Origin: Alteromonas genovensis
GTDB taxonomy: Bacteria; Pseudomonadota; Gammaproteobacteria; Enterobacterales; Alteromonadaceae
Length of the DNA stretch: 64,000 bases
Direction: 5' to 3'
Assembly (NCBI RefSeq): GCF_010500895.1
Contig: NZ_JAAAWO010000003.1
Span: forward strand, 62,001-126,000
A program made the translations under genes and the position numbers. Below are positions 44,944-54,850 of the stretch, piece after piece (within the stretch, counting starts at the first letter, position 1; each line of letters opens with the position of its first letter). Under the pieces are notes generated by a model. It saw only the letters and a program-made list of their open reading frames with translations. It was not told the DNA's origin and did no database searches.

Positions 44944-47421
44944 TTAGCTTTCGATCTTACACGGTGAAAGTTTCCATACGCGCTCAACATAGTCTTTTAT
45001 TGAGCGATCTGAGGTAAATTTACCCATTTTCGCCGTATTGATGATAGCCATTTCAGCCCAGCGCTCTTTGTCTCTGTATGCGGCATCGACTTTAATTTGC
45101 GCATCAGAGTATGCTCTGAAGTCTGCTAGCACCATGTACGGGTCGCCATGATCAAGCAAGCTTTGCTTAATGGAAACAAGCGCTCCGGGTTTGCCTGGCG
45201 TGAAGTAATCTGTTTCCAACCAGTCAAGCACCGCTTTAATCTCTGCATCTTTATAGTAGTAATCGTATGGGTTGTAACCCGCGGCTTTACGCTCGTTCAC
45301 TTCTTCTACTGTAAGACCAAAGATAAAGATGTTGTCATCGCCCACTTCTTCAGCAATTTCAACGTTCGCGCCATCGAGCGTACCAATGGTAACCGCGCCG
45401 TTAAGCGCCAGCTTCATGTTACCTGTACCAGACGCTTCTTTACCAGCAGTACTTATTTGCTCAGAGACATCTGCTGCAGGGATCATTTTCTCAGCTAGCG
45501 ACACTCGATAGTTTGGTAAAAACGCAATTTTAAGCTTTTCGTTTACACGAGGATCATTATTGATTTTATCTGCAACCTTATTGATGGCAAAGATAATATC
45601 TTTCGCAAGCTTATAACCCGGTGCCGCTTTAGCACCAAAAATAAACACGCGCGGGTGCATATCGTAATCTGGGTTTTCAAGCATTCTGCGATACAGCGCC
45701 ATAATATAAATAAGGGCAAGATGCTGACGCTTATATTCGTGTAGACGTTTAATTTGCACATCGAAAATGGCGTTAACATCAACTTCAATATCCAAAGATT
45801 TACGAATTTCTTCTGCTAATAACTCTTTATTTTCCAATTTCACTTTCATGAATTGCTTTTGGAAAGTCTTGTTTTTAGCAAACTTTGCTAAGCCCTGTAA
45901 CTTATCGAGATCTTTTGGCCAATCTTCACCAATTTTCTTATCAATAAGCTTAGATAGCCCAGGATTACACGCTTTTAGCCAACGGCGTGGAGTAATTCCG
46001 TTGGTTACGTTTGTCAGCTTGCCAGGGTAAAGCTCATCAAATTCTGGGAACAATGTTGTTTTAACAAGACGAGAATGCATTTCAGCCACACCGTTAACAG
46101 CGAATGAACCGATAACTGATAGGTTACCCATTCTTACCATTTTCTCGCTGCCTTCTTCGATAATAGAAAGCTTTTCTTTCATCGCATTGTCGCCAGGCCA
46201 CTGCTTATCAACTTCAGCCATAAAGCGGTGGTTGATTTCATATATGATTTCTAAGTGACGCGGAAGGATTTTTTCAATCATTCGTGCAGGCCACTTTTCT
46301 AGCGCTTCAGGTAATAATGTGTGATTTGTGTAGGCAAATACTTTCGTGCAGATAGCCCATGCGTCATCCCAATTAAGCTCTGCGCGGTCTACAAGAATAC
46401 GCATCAATTCAGGAATTGAAATAGCCGGGTGGGTGTCGTTTAGTTGAATGACCACTTGGTCTGCAAAACGGCTCCAATCATCGCCATGAGCACGCTTATA
46501 TCGACGGATAATGTCTTTTAACGAGCACGACGAGAAGAAGTACTGCTGAATAAGGCGAAGTTCTTTACCTGCTTCAGTCTCATCGTTTGGATACAGTACT
46601 TTAGATATGGTTTCAGCCTGTACGTTTTCACGTTGAGCATCCACATAGCCACCGGCGTTAAATACATCCCAGTTAAAATAACCTGATGCTTCAGACTGCC
46701 ACAAACGCAGTACGTTTACGGTTTTACCTTCGTAACCAACGACTGGAATATCCCACGGCACACCTTTAACAATTGAGCCTGGGTGCCACTCTTTCACAAC
46801 GCGTCCGTTTTCGCCGTATTTGGTTTCTACGTAACCGTAAAGTGATATTTCCTGCGTAGATTCTGGGCGACAAATTTCCCAAGGGTTGCCGTAATCGCGC
46901 CAGCTGTCTGGACGTTCAATTTGCGCACCGCTTTTTATTTCCTGACGGAAAAGGCCGTGCTCGTAATGAATACCATAGCCAATTGCAGGCATTTCCATAG
47001 TGGCTAAAGAGTCGATGAAACATGCGGCAAGACGGCCTAAACCACCATTACCTAGCGCCATGTCGGGCTCTTCCTCAAGCACATCTGAAATTTCTACACC
47101 AAGCTCTTTGAGCGCTTCACTAGCCACTTCAAATAAACCAAAATTTTGAAGGTTATTTGATAATAGGCGACCCATAAGGAATTCCGCCGAGAAATAGTGC
47201 ACTGCACGCGTATCGTTTAGATAGTGGGTCTTTTGCGTCTTGCGCAGCCCTTCTAGTACTTGTTGCTGCATAGCTGCACACGTGGCTTTCCACCAAGCAT
47301 GGCTATTTGCTTTGTTTTCGTCGGTACCCAACGAACAATGAAGATGATTGATAACAGCAGCCTTGAATTCGGCCTTGTCGATCTTTGGAGAGGTTGGCGT
47401 TTTTGCCGCTTTTGCGTTCAT
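44944..47421 (-). CDS. glgP: Glycogen phosphorylase
   Basis: A PLP-dependent glycogen/starch phosphorylase of 825 residues that releases glucose-1-phosphate. The PLP-lysine region [15 protein letters not shown] and the [10 protein letters not shown] segment are intact, as is the [12 protein letters not shown] stretch of the N-terminal domain. It lies downstream of pgm, whose product converts glucose-1-phosphate to glucose-6-phosphate, but a strong terminator between them suggests separate transcripts. No glgA/B/C genes are in the window. Confidence 0.96.
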   Translation of the reverse strand: MNAKAAKTPTSPKIDKAEFKAAVINHLHCSLGTDENKANSHAWWKATCAAMQQQVLEGLRKTQKTHYLNDTRAVHYFSAEFLMGRLLSNNLQNFGLFEVASEALKELGVEISDVLEEEPDMALGNGGLGRLAACFIDSLATMEMPAIGYGIHYEHGLFRQEIKSGAQIERPDSWRDYGNPWEICRPESTQEISLYGYVETKYGENGRVVKEWHPGSIVKGVPWDIPVVGYEGKTVNVLRLWQSEASGYFNWDVFNAGGYVDAQRENVQAETISKVLYPNDETEAGKELRLIQQYFFSSCSLKDIIRRYKRAHGDDWSRFADQVVIQLNDTHPAISIPELMRILVDRAELNWDDAWAICTKVFAYTNHTLLPEALEKWPARMIEKILPRHLEIIYEINHRFMAEVDKQWPGDNAMKEKLSIIEEGSEKMVRMGNLSVIGSFAVNGVAEMHSRLVKTTLFPEFDELYPGKLTNVTNGITPRRWLKACNPGLSKLIDKKIGEDWPKDLDKLQGLAKFAKNKTFQKQFMKVKLENKELLAEEIRKSLDIEVDVNAIFDVQIKRLHEYKRQHLALIYIMALYRRMLENPDYDMHPRVFIFGAKAAPGYKLAKDIIFAINKVADKINNDPRVNEKLKIAFLPNYRVSLAEKMIPAADVSEQISTAGKEASGTGNMKLALNGAVTIGTLDGANVEIAEEVGDDNIFIFGLTVEEVNERKAAGYNPYDYYYKDAEIKAVLDWLETDYFTPGKPGALVSIKQSLLDHGDPYMVLADFRAYSDAQIKVDAAYRDKERWAEMAIINTAKMGKFTSDRSIKDYVERVWKLSPCKIES

Positions 47422-47509
47422 GTAGCGTCTCGCTCTTAGGTTAAACGGTGCGGATGCACCCTCTAAAACGTAATTTAATTACAACATACGTCAACAATAT
47501 TGCATTAAT

Positions 47510-47539
47510 ATAACAACCCTTAAACGATTATGTTGTTAT
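47510..47539. promoter_or_regulatory. Inverted repeat upstream of glgP
   Basis: ATAACAAC (47510-47517) and GTTGTTAT (47532-47539) form an 8-bp inverted repeat 14 bases apart, about 90 bases upstream of the glgP start, a plausible operator position. Confidence 0.35.
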
Positions 47540-47557
47540 TGTTTTGTTAAAATAACG

Positions 47558-47595
47558 AAAAATCGCATGAATTCGTATGCATTCATGCGATTTTT
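47558..47595 (-). terminator. Terminator of the seqA-pgm operon
   Basis: Perfect 15-bp arms (AAAAATCGCATGAAT and complement) with an 8-nt loop and T/A runs on both sides, downstream of the pgm stop. Confidence 0.8.
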
Positions 47596-47642
47596 AACAT
47601 TATCGTTACAAAATGAGCGATGTGCTGTTTGCTTTTTAAGCT

Positions 47643-49295
47643 TTAGCCGATAATTTTACCGACTAGCGCCTCTGCCTCTTGAATTAAATCTTGTAAGTGA
47701 GTTTCACCTTTGAAGCTTTCAGCATAAATTTTATAAATTTGCTCTGTGCCAGAAGGACGCGCTGCAAACCATCCATTTTCAGTTGATACCTTTACGCCGC
47801 CTATCGCCGCATTATTACCGGGCGCATGAGTTTGTATGGCTGTGATCGGCTCACCGGCCAATGTGTCACTAGTCACCACAGAGGCATCCATTGCTGAGAG
47901 CTTCTGTTTTTGCTCTAGCGTAGCGGCCACGTCCACGCGGTTATAAACAGGAGAGGCAAATTTTTCAGTCAGTGCAATATAATGCTCCCCCGGATCTTTG
48001 CCGGTTACCGCTAAAATTTCGGCGGCAAGTAGACACAAAATAAAGCCGTCTTTGTCGGTAGCCCATGTATCGCCATTTCTTTCTAGGAAAATACCACCAG
48101 CGCTCTCTTCACCCGCAAAGCCTATTTCGCTATTTGCCAGTCCGTCTACAAACCATTTAAAACCAACAGGCATCTCTGCTAGAGGCTTCTCAAGACTTTT
48201 GGCTACGCGGTCTATCATGCTGCTTGAGACCAGCGTTTTACCAATTTTTAGCGTGTTTGGCCACTCGGTGCGATAGGTGTACAGATAGTTGATGGCCACT
48301 GCTAGGTAGTGGTTAGGATTCATCAGCCCAACGCTTTTGCACACAATGCCGTGTCTGTCGAAATCTGGGTCGTTGCCCCATGCAAGGTCAAAGTTGTCTT
48401 TAAGCTCTATAAGCCCCGCCATTGCATAGGCCGACGAACAATCCATTCGCAGCTTGCCGTCTTTGTCTCTGCGCATAAATCCAAACTGAGGGTCTACGTT
48501 GTCATTGACGACCTGAATGGTAATACCGTATTTCTCACTGATACGCGACCAATAGCCTACCCCGGCGCCGCCAAGTGGATCGGTGCCCAGTGTTAAATTC
48601 GCTTTTGCTATCGCCTCCATATCGATAACCTTGGCTAGGTCGTCGATATAGGGTTCCATAAAATCTTCTTCACGCACGAGTTTACGCTCGCGAGCTTGAA
48701 GAATATCAATTCGTTTGACGTCTTTATTACCGTCAGCAATAAAGGTATTCGCTCTGTCTTGAATTTGCTTTGTTACATCGCTATCTGCCGGCCCGCCGTG
48801 TGGAGGGTTATACTTAAATCCACCGTCTGATGGTGGATTATGAGAGGGAGTAATAACAATACCGTCTGCTTTTTGCTCCACATTCTCTCTGTTGTAACGA
48901 ATGATGGTTCGTGAAATAACCGGTGTTGGCGTGTAGCCTAAGCTTTCGTTATCGCTGCGCTGAATAACAACGTCTACCCCATTTGCACAAAGCACTTCTA
49001 TTGCGGTAACCATGGCGGGTTCCGATAGCGCATGGGTATCTTTCCCTATGTACAACGGCCCTGTTATCCCCTCTTGCTGCCTGTACTCCACCAACGCTTG
49101 GCAAATTGCACTTATATGAGTGTCTGTGAACGTGCAGTTAGAGGCTGTACCTCTGTGGCCCGACGTGCCAAACGACACAGCGTGCCCCTCATCACGAATA
49201 TCGGGTTTGTAGCTGTAGTACTGACTAACAAGTTCTGCAACGTTTATGAGCTGCTCTTTCGCCGCAGGTTGTCCAGCTTGAGGATGTAGTGCCAT
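47643..49295 (-). CDS. pgm: Phosphoglucomutase (alpha-D-glucose specific)
   Basis: A 550-residue phosphohexomutase interconverting glucose-1- and glucose-6-phosphate. The phosphoserine loop TPSHNPPSDGG, the metal loop DPDFDRHG, the sugar-binding GEESAGG and the phosphate-binding RPSGTEQIYK are all present. The length fits E. coli Pgm (546). An AAAGGAC site precedes the ATG. It follows seqA after 28 bases, an operon order also found in E. coli. Confidence 0.96.
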   Translation of the reverse strand: MALHPQAGQPAAKEQLINVAELVSQYYSYKPDIRDEGHAVSFGTSGHRGTASNCTFTDTHISAICQALVEYRQQEGITGPLYIGKDTHALSEPAMVTAIEVLCANGVDVVIQRSDNESLGYTPTPVISRTIIRYNRENVEQKADGIVITPSHNPPSDGGFKYNPPHGGPADSDVTKQIQDRANTFIADGNKDVKRIDILQARERKLVREEDFMEPYIDDLAKVIDMEAIAKANLTLGTDPLGGAGVGYWSRISEKYGITIQVVNDNVDPQFGFMRRDKDGKLRMDCSSAYAMAGLIELKDNFDLAWGNDPDFDRHGIVCKSVGLMNPNHYLAVAINYLYTYRTEWPNTLKIGKTLVSSSMIDRVAKSLEKPLAEMPVGFKWFVDGLANSEIGFAGEESAGGIFLERNGDTWATDKDGFILCLLAAEILAVTGKDPGEHYIALTEKFASPVYNRVDVAATLEQKQKLSAMDASVVTSDTLAGEPITAIQTHAPGNNAAIGGVKVSTENGWFAARPSGTEQIYKIYAESFKGETHLQDLIQEAEALVGKIIG

Positions 49296-49323
49296 GAATT
49301 AGTCCTTTATGAAATAGAGTCGA

Positions 49324-50208
49324 TTATTTGCCTTCAGAAGAAAAACGCGCAACAACGCTAGCAATAACTTCAGGGGTATAACCCAGTTGACGCAAAACCT
49401 GTTCCAACATACTGACTTTCTTTGCAGTATTGTTGTTAGTCACCACCCAATAAGCGCTATCTGGTATAGCCTTGGGGTTGGTGCTGCTTCCGTTTTCAAG
49501 CAATGCCTCTTTACTGGTTGCAAAATACGTTCGGTTTTTGCCTTTAATTGATTCAACGCGCTCGAAGCTGTCTGCATTAAGTTTGTGCGCTGCACTTAAA
49601 ACGAACAAAAACTGATCTACCCGCTTGGTAAATGTCGATAATGCACTTGTAGACACTAAGTCTAAAATATCGTTTTTATCGTGAGATAACGCATCCGCAC
49701 TCGCCCCAGCAGCACTTTGGTTCTGACTAGTGGAACTCGCTTGCTTATTTTCAGCCGTTTTTACGGCCGTCACTTTGGAAGCTGGTGCTTTTGAAACAGC
49801 GGGCTTGGCTGCGGCTTTTACCGAATGCTTCGCCTTTGCTGCGATATTGCTTTGTGCTGCGCTATTTTTTTGCGCTGCGCTATTTTTTTGCGCTGCGCTG
49901 GGCGATGCAGCTACTGGAGACGTTTTTTCTTCTGAGTGACTAGCGTTGGTCTGCTGCGACTCGCCCTCTTTAGAAGCTGAGCTATCAGAGGAGGCTGGAC
50001 TATTAGTAGAAGCGCCCCCGGCTGGTTTATCGCTTGTAGACACTACGGTTAAATCAGGAGCGTCAGAAGCGGTTTTTGCGGCATGTATTACCTCGCCGTC
50101 TTCTGGCAACAGTAACCGTCTTAAAATTTGTGATGCACTTTCACCAATATGCTTTGTTTGACTGGCGATGAAGGCATATAAATCATCATCTATTTCAATG
50201 CTTTTCAT
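49324..50208 (-). CDS. seqA: SeqA replication-initiation regulator with expanded linker
   Basis: SeqA binds hemimethylated GATC sites and delays re-initiation at oriC. The N-terminal oligomerisation domain (residues 1-36, MKSIEIDDDLYAFIAS ... ESASQILRRLL) and the C-terminal DNA-binding domain (~195-292, with the NRTYFA and YWVVTNNNT stretches) match E. coli SeqA. The linker between them is about 150 Ala/Ser/Lys-rich residues against roughly 30 in E. coli, and contains a tandem AAQKNS repeat. The start at 50208 has an AAGGAAG site; the frame extends to 50265. Confidence 0.93.
   Translation of the reverse strand: MKSIEIDDDLYAFIASQTKHIGESASQILRRLLLPEDGEVIHAAKTASDAPDLTVVSTSDKPAGGASTNSPASSDSSASKEGESQQTNASHSEEKTSPVAASPSAAQKNSAAQKNSAAQSNIAAKAKHSVKAAAKPAVSKAPASKVTAVKTAENKQASSTSQNQSAAGASADALSHDKNDILDLVSTSALSTFTKRVDQFLFVLSAAHKLNADSFERVESIKGKNRTYFATSKEALLENGSSTNPKAIPDSAYWVVTNNNTAKKVSMLEQVLRQLGYTPEVIASVVARFSSEGK
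49854..49904. repeat. 18-base tandem repeat inside seqA
   Basis: Two full units (G[T/C]GCTGCGCTATTTTTTT at 49854-49871 and 49872-49889) and a partial third encode the AAQKNS repeats of the SeqA linker. Each unit holds a 7-T run, so slippage could change frame or length. Confidence 0.75.
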
Positions 50209-50492
50209 AACTACTTCCTTTTTTAGATGCACCATTATAGACAACCCAGATTGACTACGCAGCACAAAATGACACTTGATTTGCGCTAATTGATAAGCAT
50301 TTGGGTAATCAGAGAATATACCTTGGTATTAAAGCACAGCAGAAAGCAAATACACGACATTGCTACTATGCTCATGAAAGAAACTTTCAATGCGCCGAAA
50401 TAAAGGGAAAACCGTAACAACATATTAATGTCTTCGCGTTTATAACGCACAGGCGCTTATAACCCATAATAACCAACAAATAGTGACACATT

Positions 50493-51437
50493 ATGCGTTC
50501 AGAAATTGAAAAGAGTTTACATGCTTTAGGAGAGAAGATTCTCGGCAAAGAACACCAACTAAAACTGGCTCTGACCTGCTTGCTTTCAAACGGACACTTG
50601 CTGATAGAGGATTTGCCAGGCATGGGGAAAACCACGCTATCACATGCGCTTTCTCAGGTGTTTGGATTGCAGTATTCGCGTATTCAATTCACCTCCGACC
50701 TACTGCCCTCAGATATGCTCGGGGTTAACATTTTTCACAGCGGTGAAACCAACACCGATAAACAGTTTTCGTTTCGTCACGGCCCCATTTTTAGTCAAGT
50801 TGTTCTTGCCGATGAACTCAATAGAGCTAGCCCTAAAACACAAAGTGCGCTGTTAGAAGCAATGGAAGAACGTCAGGTGAGTATTGATGGGACAACTCAC
50901 GCGCTGCCATCGCCGTTTTTTGTTATTGCGACACAGAATCCCAGTTCGCAGTCGGGCACCTATCCACTGCCAGAATCGCAGCTCGATAGATTTTTTATGC
51001 GTATATCCCTTGGCTATCCTCAATGGGATGCAGAAAAGGCAATGCTAAAACAAACAAACTCAACAACACCGCTTGAGCAAATCATTGATGAAACACGCTT
51101 AAAAACCATGCAGCAGGAAGTGAATAACATACACGCCAGTGATGCGCTTATTCATTATATCCTTATGTTGGTAAATGAAAGTCGCAACAACGGGACTTAT
51201 CCTAACCCGCTATCACCTAGAGCTAGCCGCGCGTTATTACAAGGCGCCAAGGCATGGGCGTTTATTTCAAACAAAGCCTTTGCCACGCCAGAAGATGTAC
51301 AGGCTGTATTTACAGCGATAACGGCCCATCGTCTTTCATCATCACAACACAATGAGGGTGCAACCTTTGGCGACAATGCTTCATCAATTGTATTGAGTAG
51401 ACAGTTGCTTGAAAGTGTTGATCCACTTGCTGCCTAA
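50493..51437 (+). CDS. MoxR-family AAA+ ATPase
   Basis: A 314-residue AAA+ ATPase of the MoxR group. Walker A GMGKTT (~residues 44-49), Walker B VLADELNRA (~105-113) and the sensor-1 region ATQNPSSQSGTYPLPESQLDRF are intact. MoxR proteins act as chaperones in assembling VWA/DUF58 or membrane complexes. It starts an operon with the DUF58 and transglutaminase genes. No ribosome-binding site is obvious at the ATG. The divergent spacer with seqA has no gene. Confidence 0.93.
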   Translation: MRSEIEKSLHALGEKILGKEHQLKLALTCLLSNGHLLIEDLPGMGKTTLSHALSQVFGLQYSRIQFTSDLLPSDMLGVNIFHSGETNTDKQFSFRHGPIFSQVVLADELNRASPKTQSALLEAMEERQVSIDGTTHALPSPFFVIATQNPSSQSGTYPLPESQLDRFFMRISLGYPQWDAEKAMLKQTNSTTPLEQIIDETRLKTMQQEVNNIHASDALIHYILMLVNESRNNGTYPNPLSPRASRALLQGAKAWAFISNKAFATPEDVQAVFTAITAHRLSSSQHNEGATFGDNASSIVLSRQLLESVDPLAA

Positions 51438-51452
51438 TAGAGCATTGCCGTC

Positions 51453-52613
51453 GTGATATCGATATTTAAACGAACTGTAAAACAGCGTTTTTCCCACCGT
51501 TGGTTGTCCTTAGTCACGCGATGGTTAGACAAGCGTATTCCGCCCGCTTCTCAGCACCGTTTAACAATGAACAATATTTTTGTACTGCCCACCGGCTTTG
51601 GGTGGGCATTTATTATAATGTCTCTGTGTTTATTCTTACTCGGTACGAATTACCAAAACAATTTAATGGTTCTTCTTAGCTATATACTTTTGAGTGTCAT
51701 GCTGCTCACTTTATTCTATACACATCAAAATTTTGCGCGATTAGCGGTAAAATCGATGCCGTTAGCGCCTTTTCATTGTCATCAGTCAGGCACTTTTTAC
51801 CTAGCGGTTGTTCAACAGGATATGTCGGGAGGCAAAGACAATCTGAGCAAGCAGAGCAGAGGAAATATTGTGGCCAGCTGGTTTGGTCACAAAACTCAAT
51901 ATCCATTCATTCTTGGTGCGAAAGACAACGGCAACGCTCAACATACAACGCAGCGACTTCCCATTCCTATTACACACAGAACCCGTGGCGTGTATACGCT
52001 GCCGCGGCTCACTCTGGCATGCGACTTTCCACTTGGCCTTTACAAATGCTGGACTCACCTCGATTTTAGCGCCGAGGTTGTGGTGTATGCTAAGCCCCTT
52101 AAAGGTGAGGTGATCAAGGTTAGCGCTTCTAACGATGAGTCAGAGCAAAACACACACAATACAGCATCGTCTGCTCAAAGTAGTTCAGACTTTCACAGTT
52201 TAACCGACTACAAAGAAGGCCTACCTCTAAATAGAGTAGTATGGAAACAGGTTGCGAAAAGTGGCGACTGGGTAGTAAAAGAATTTGCAGATCCGTTGCA
52301 GCTTAAGCAGTTGCTGTCTGTTGATGCAAACGTGGAAACAGAAACTGCCATCAGTCTGCTTACCTTTCAAGTATTGGAACAAAGCCAACAAGGCAATCAT
52401 TTCGGGTTGAAATATCAGTCTATCGATATTGAACCTTCAAGCGGTGAGACACACACTCATCAATGCTTAACAGCGCTGGCATGTTTGCGCAATACAAGCT
52501 CGCCCTTTGAGAACAATGCTTATATCAACAGAACTGGAAATAATGCCCAAGAGGTTAGCCATACTAAAAAGACTAGCCCGGCTAAAAAGATGAGTAAGGC
52601 TGCAAGGTCATGA
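51453..52613 (+). CDS. DUF58 membrane protein
   Basis: A 386-residue protein with two membrane helices (~residues 48-66 and 70-88) and a C-terminal DUF58 region containing DYKEGLPLNRVVWKQVAKSG and VKEFADP. The start is GTG at 51453, 15 bases after the MoxR stop. The function is unknown, but DUF58 proteins sit beside MoxR ATPases and transglutaminases in a widely conserved operon. The next gene overlaps its end by four bases. Confidence 0.88.
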   Translation: MISIFKRTVKQRFSHRWLSLVTRWLDKRIPPASQHRLTMNNIFVLPTGFGWAFIIMSLCLFLLGTNYQNNLMVLLSYILLSVMLLTLFYTHQNFARLAVKSMPLAPFHCHQSGTFYLAVVQQDMSGGKDNLSKQSRGNIVASWFGHKTQYPFILGAKDNGNAQHTTQRLPIPITHRTRGVYTLPRLTLACDFPLGLYKCWTHLDFSAEVVVYAKPLKGEVIKVSASNDESEQNTHNTASSAQSSSDFHSLTDYKEGLPLNRVVWKQVAKSGDWVVKEFADPLQLKQLLSVDANVETETAISLLTFQVLEQSQQGNHFGLKYQSIDIEPSSGETHTHQCLTALACLRNTSSPFENNAYINRTGNNAQEVSHTKKTSPAKKMSKAARS

Positions 52614-54724
52614 TAGCTTTTCTTAAACGCCAGGGAGCATTCTTCAATCCGTCGCATTCAACTAGCAGGCCTCTGTCATCTCATAGCCTCATGTCATCTC
52701 ACAAGTCCACCTCGTATCTGATGCTCGCCATTGCCTATGGCGTATTGCTGTTCACGCTCACCGATGAACTCATGGCGTGGGTGATAGTGTTAGGCATGTG
52801 CGCCCTTGTTGTGCGAGTGCTTGTATTTTTGAGAAGCAGTCAGCTGCCCCACTCTCGAACCATAAACCTTTTAGCGGTGCTATCGCTTTTTGCGCTAACC
52901 TGGTTTGGCTTCTCCATCGGGTTACTTAATAGCATGATAAATTTGCTGGCAGTGGCCTTTGCACTCAAACTTATATTGCTAGACAGTAAGCGAGATTTTC
53001 ACCTACTTTTTTGTACCAGCCTTTTTCTCATTGGCTGCGGATTTATTTCTGCGCTTAGCATGGTTGCATGGGTGGGCTATCTTGGCGTGCTTATATTTTT
53101 ACTGCTTGCCCTAGCCTACTACCATGGCCCAGTTACGCCCTTTAGCAGTAGTGCAAAGTTTGTCGCTACTTTGGTCGTTCAAGCCATCCCCATCGCTGCA
53201 CTACTTTTTTTAGTGATGCCACAATTGCCTCCCCTTTGGCAAATGCCCACGTCTAAATCTCAGCAAACGGGTCTTTCTGATACCGTCACGCCAGGCGACA
53301 TTGCATCTTTAGCTAAATCATCAGACCTTGCCTTTACAGCCACGTTTCAGTCGAATGATGATATCCCATTACCTCAGCAGCGCTATTGGCGAGCGCTAGT
53401 TATGGAAGACTTTAATGGCAAAACATGGTCGATAAGCGACAGACGCAAGCAAGCAGAGCGACAGCTGTCTTTATTGCAAAAAACACCACCTTTAACCCAG
53501 ATTTTAACCGCTGACACCGCCAGTACCACCGCATATGAAATGATTGTTGAGCCAACCAAGCAAAATTGGTTATTTTCATTAGCGTTGTCTGAGCCAGATA
53601 ACGCAAAAAACACGATTTTTGTGAACACGCAGTTTGACTACACACTGCGATCATCAACCCCCTTGATGAGTAAAAAATCGTTTTACTTTACCTATGTGCC
53701 GAGTGCCACGATTGAGAATGCGGCCGGAGATTTCGAGCGTCAGTTAAACAGCCTGCTACCCGCAACAACGAACGAGGAAACTCGAGCGTGGGCCTTGGCA
53801 TTAAAACAGCAACATACAACGCCTACAGAATTAGCAAATGCCATAATGAACTACTTTAGACTACAAGGATTTACTTACACCCTTGAACCAAACGCCATGC
53901 CCGTTGACGCCATAGACACATTCTTGTTTGAAGAAAAAGCGGGCTTTTGCGCTCACTATGCCAGTGCCATGACCTTTGCGCTTCGCGCTGCAGGCGTCCC
54001 CGCTCGCATGGTTACCGGCTATCAAGGTGGCGAGCAACTCGATGACAACGTACTACAAGTTAGACAATACGATGCTCACGCTTGGGTTGAGGCACTCATC
54101 GATGACAAATGGCAACGTTTCGACCCAACAAGCATGGTTGCGCCGTCGCGATTAAGTTTTGGGTTAGAGCAAGCGCTAGCCGATTTTGGCGAGAAAAGAA
54201 CAAGCGGCTTATTGGGTGACCTCAGTGAAGGGGCACTCTTTATGACCCTGCAAAACTGGATGAGACAAATGGATTACCAGTGGAGCAAATGGATTTTAGG
54301 CTTTGATGCCAATAAGCAAAAAGACTTACTGGAAGACCTGTTAGGCCAGATTACCACGAAAAAGATGACTGCCGTTTTTCTTAGTAGTTTGAGTATTGTA
54401 GGAGTTATTTTGTTGGTGTACTTTTTTCCAATAAAACGTCAACCCAACCTACCTAAGCACCAACGAATTTATAGAAATGCTCTCGCCCTAGTTGAAAAGC
54501 GCACAGGCGTTAATCGCCACCACTTATCTCCTCAGCAATACCTTGAGCAAGTGGACAGCTATTTAACACACGACACGAAAGCGTCGCTTCACTCTATGAC
54601 AGCACTTTTTAATGAAAGCGTATACAGTGCTGAAAGTGACAACCTTGATAAGTCACATTTAACATCAATGATGAAAAAGCACTTTGATACCGTGAAAAAA
54701 TCCATTCGCCAGCAAAATGCCTAA
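52610..54724 (+). CDS. TgpA-like transmembrane transglutaminase
   Basis: A 704-residue membrane protein: an N-terminal DUF3488 part with about six helices (~30-210), an external transglutaminase-core domain (~390-500) and, after another helix (~568-588), a C-terminal DUF4129-like tail. The Cys-His-Asp triad is visible in KAGFCAHYA, YDAHAWVE and RFDPTS. Relatives such as P. aeruginosa TgpA are essential membrane transglutaminases thought to act on envelope proteins. The ATG overlaps the DUF58 stop. Confidence 0.92.
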   Translation: MIAFLKRQGAFFNPSHSTSRPLSSHSLMSSHKSTSYLMLAIAYGVLLFTLTDELMAWVIVLGMCALVVRVLVFLRSSQLPHSRTINLLAVLSLFALTWFGFSIGLLNSMINLLAVAFALKLILLDSKRDFHLLFCTSLFLIGCGFISALSMVAWVGYLGVLIFLLLALAYYHGPVTPFSSSAKFVATLVVQAIPIAALLFLVMPQLPPLWQMPTSKSQQTGLSDTVTPGDIASLAKSSDLAFTATFQSNDDIPLPQQRYWRALVMEDFNGKTWSISDRRKQAERQLSLLQKTPPLTQILTADTASTTAYEMIVEPTKQNWLFSLALSEPDNAKNTIFVNTQFDYTLRSSTPLMSKKSFYFTYVPSATIENAAGDFERQLNSLLPATTNEETRAWALALKQQHTTPTELANAIMNYFRLQGFTYTLEPNAMPVDAIDTFLFEEKAGFCAHYASAMTFALRAAGVPARMVTGYQGGEQLDDNVLQVRQYDAHAWVEALIDDKWQRFDPTSMVAPSRLSFGLEQALADFGEKRTSGLLGDLSEGALFMTLQNWMRQMDYQWSKWILGFDANKQKDLLEDLLGQITTKKMTAVFLSSLSIVGVILLVYFFPIKRQPNLPKHQRIYRNALALVEKRTGVNRHHLSPQQYLEQVDSYLTHDTKASLHSMTALFNESVYSAESDNLDKSHLTSMMKKHFDTVKKSIRQQNA

Positions 54725-54779
54725 ACTGGGACCAAAATTTGTAAGGCGAAGATTAACACGCACTAAAATTAAGGCACAA

Positions 54780-54837
54780 AAAAGCCAGTCATGAAGACTG
54801 GCTTTTGATGTTATTGAAGCCACCGTTAACCGGTGGC
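54780..54837. terminator. Double hairpin terminating fusA2 and the transglutaminase operon
   Basis: AAAAGCCAGTC / GACTGGCTTTT (54780-54806, 5-nt loop) with A/T runs on both sides, and GCCACCG / CGGTGGC (54819-54837, 5-nt loop). They lie between convergent genes and probably stop transcription both ways. Confidence 0.83.
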
Positions 54838-54850
54838 GGTAAAGCGCTAA

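Noticed and set aside
49854-49904. CRISPR-like repeats
   Set aside because: Units are directly adjacent 18-mers in frame inside seqA with no spacers.
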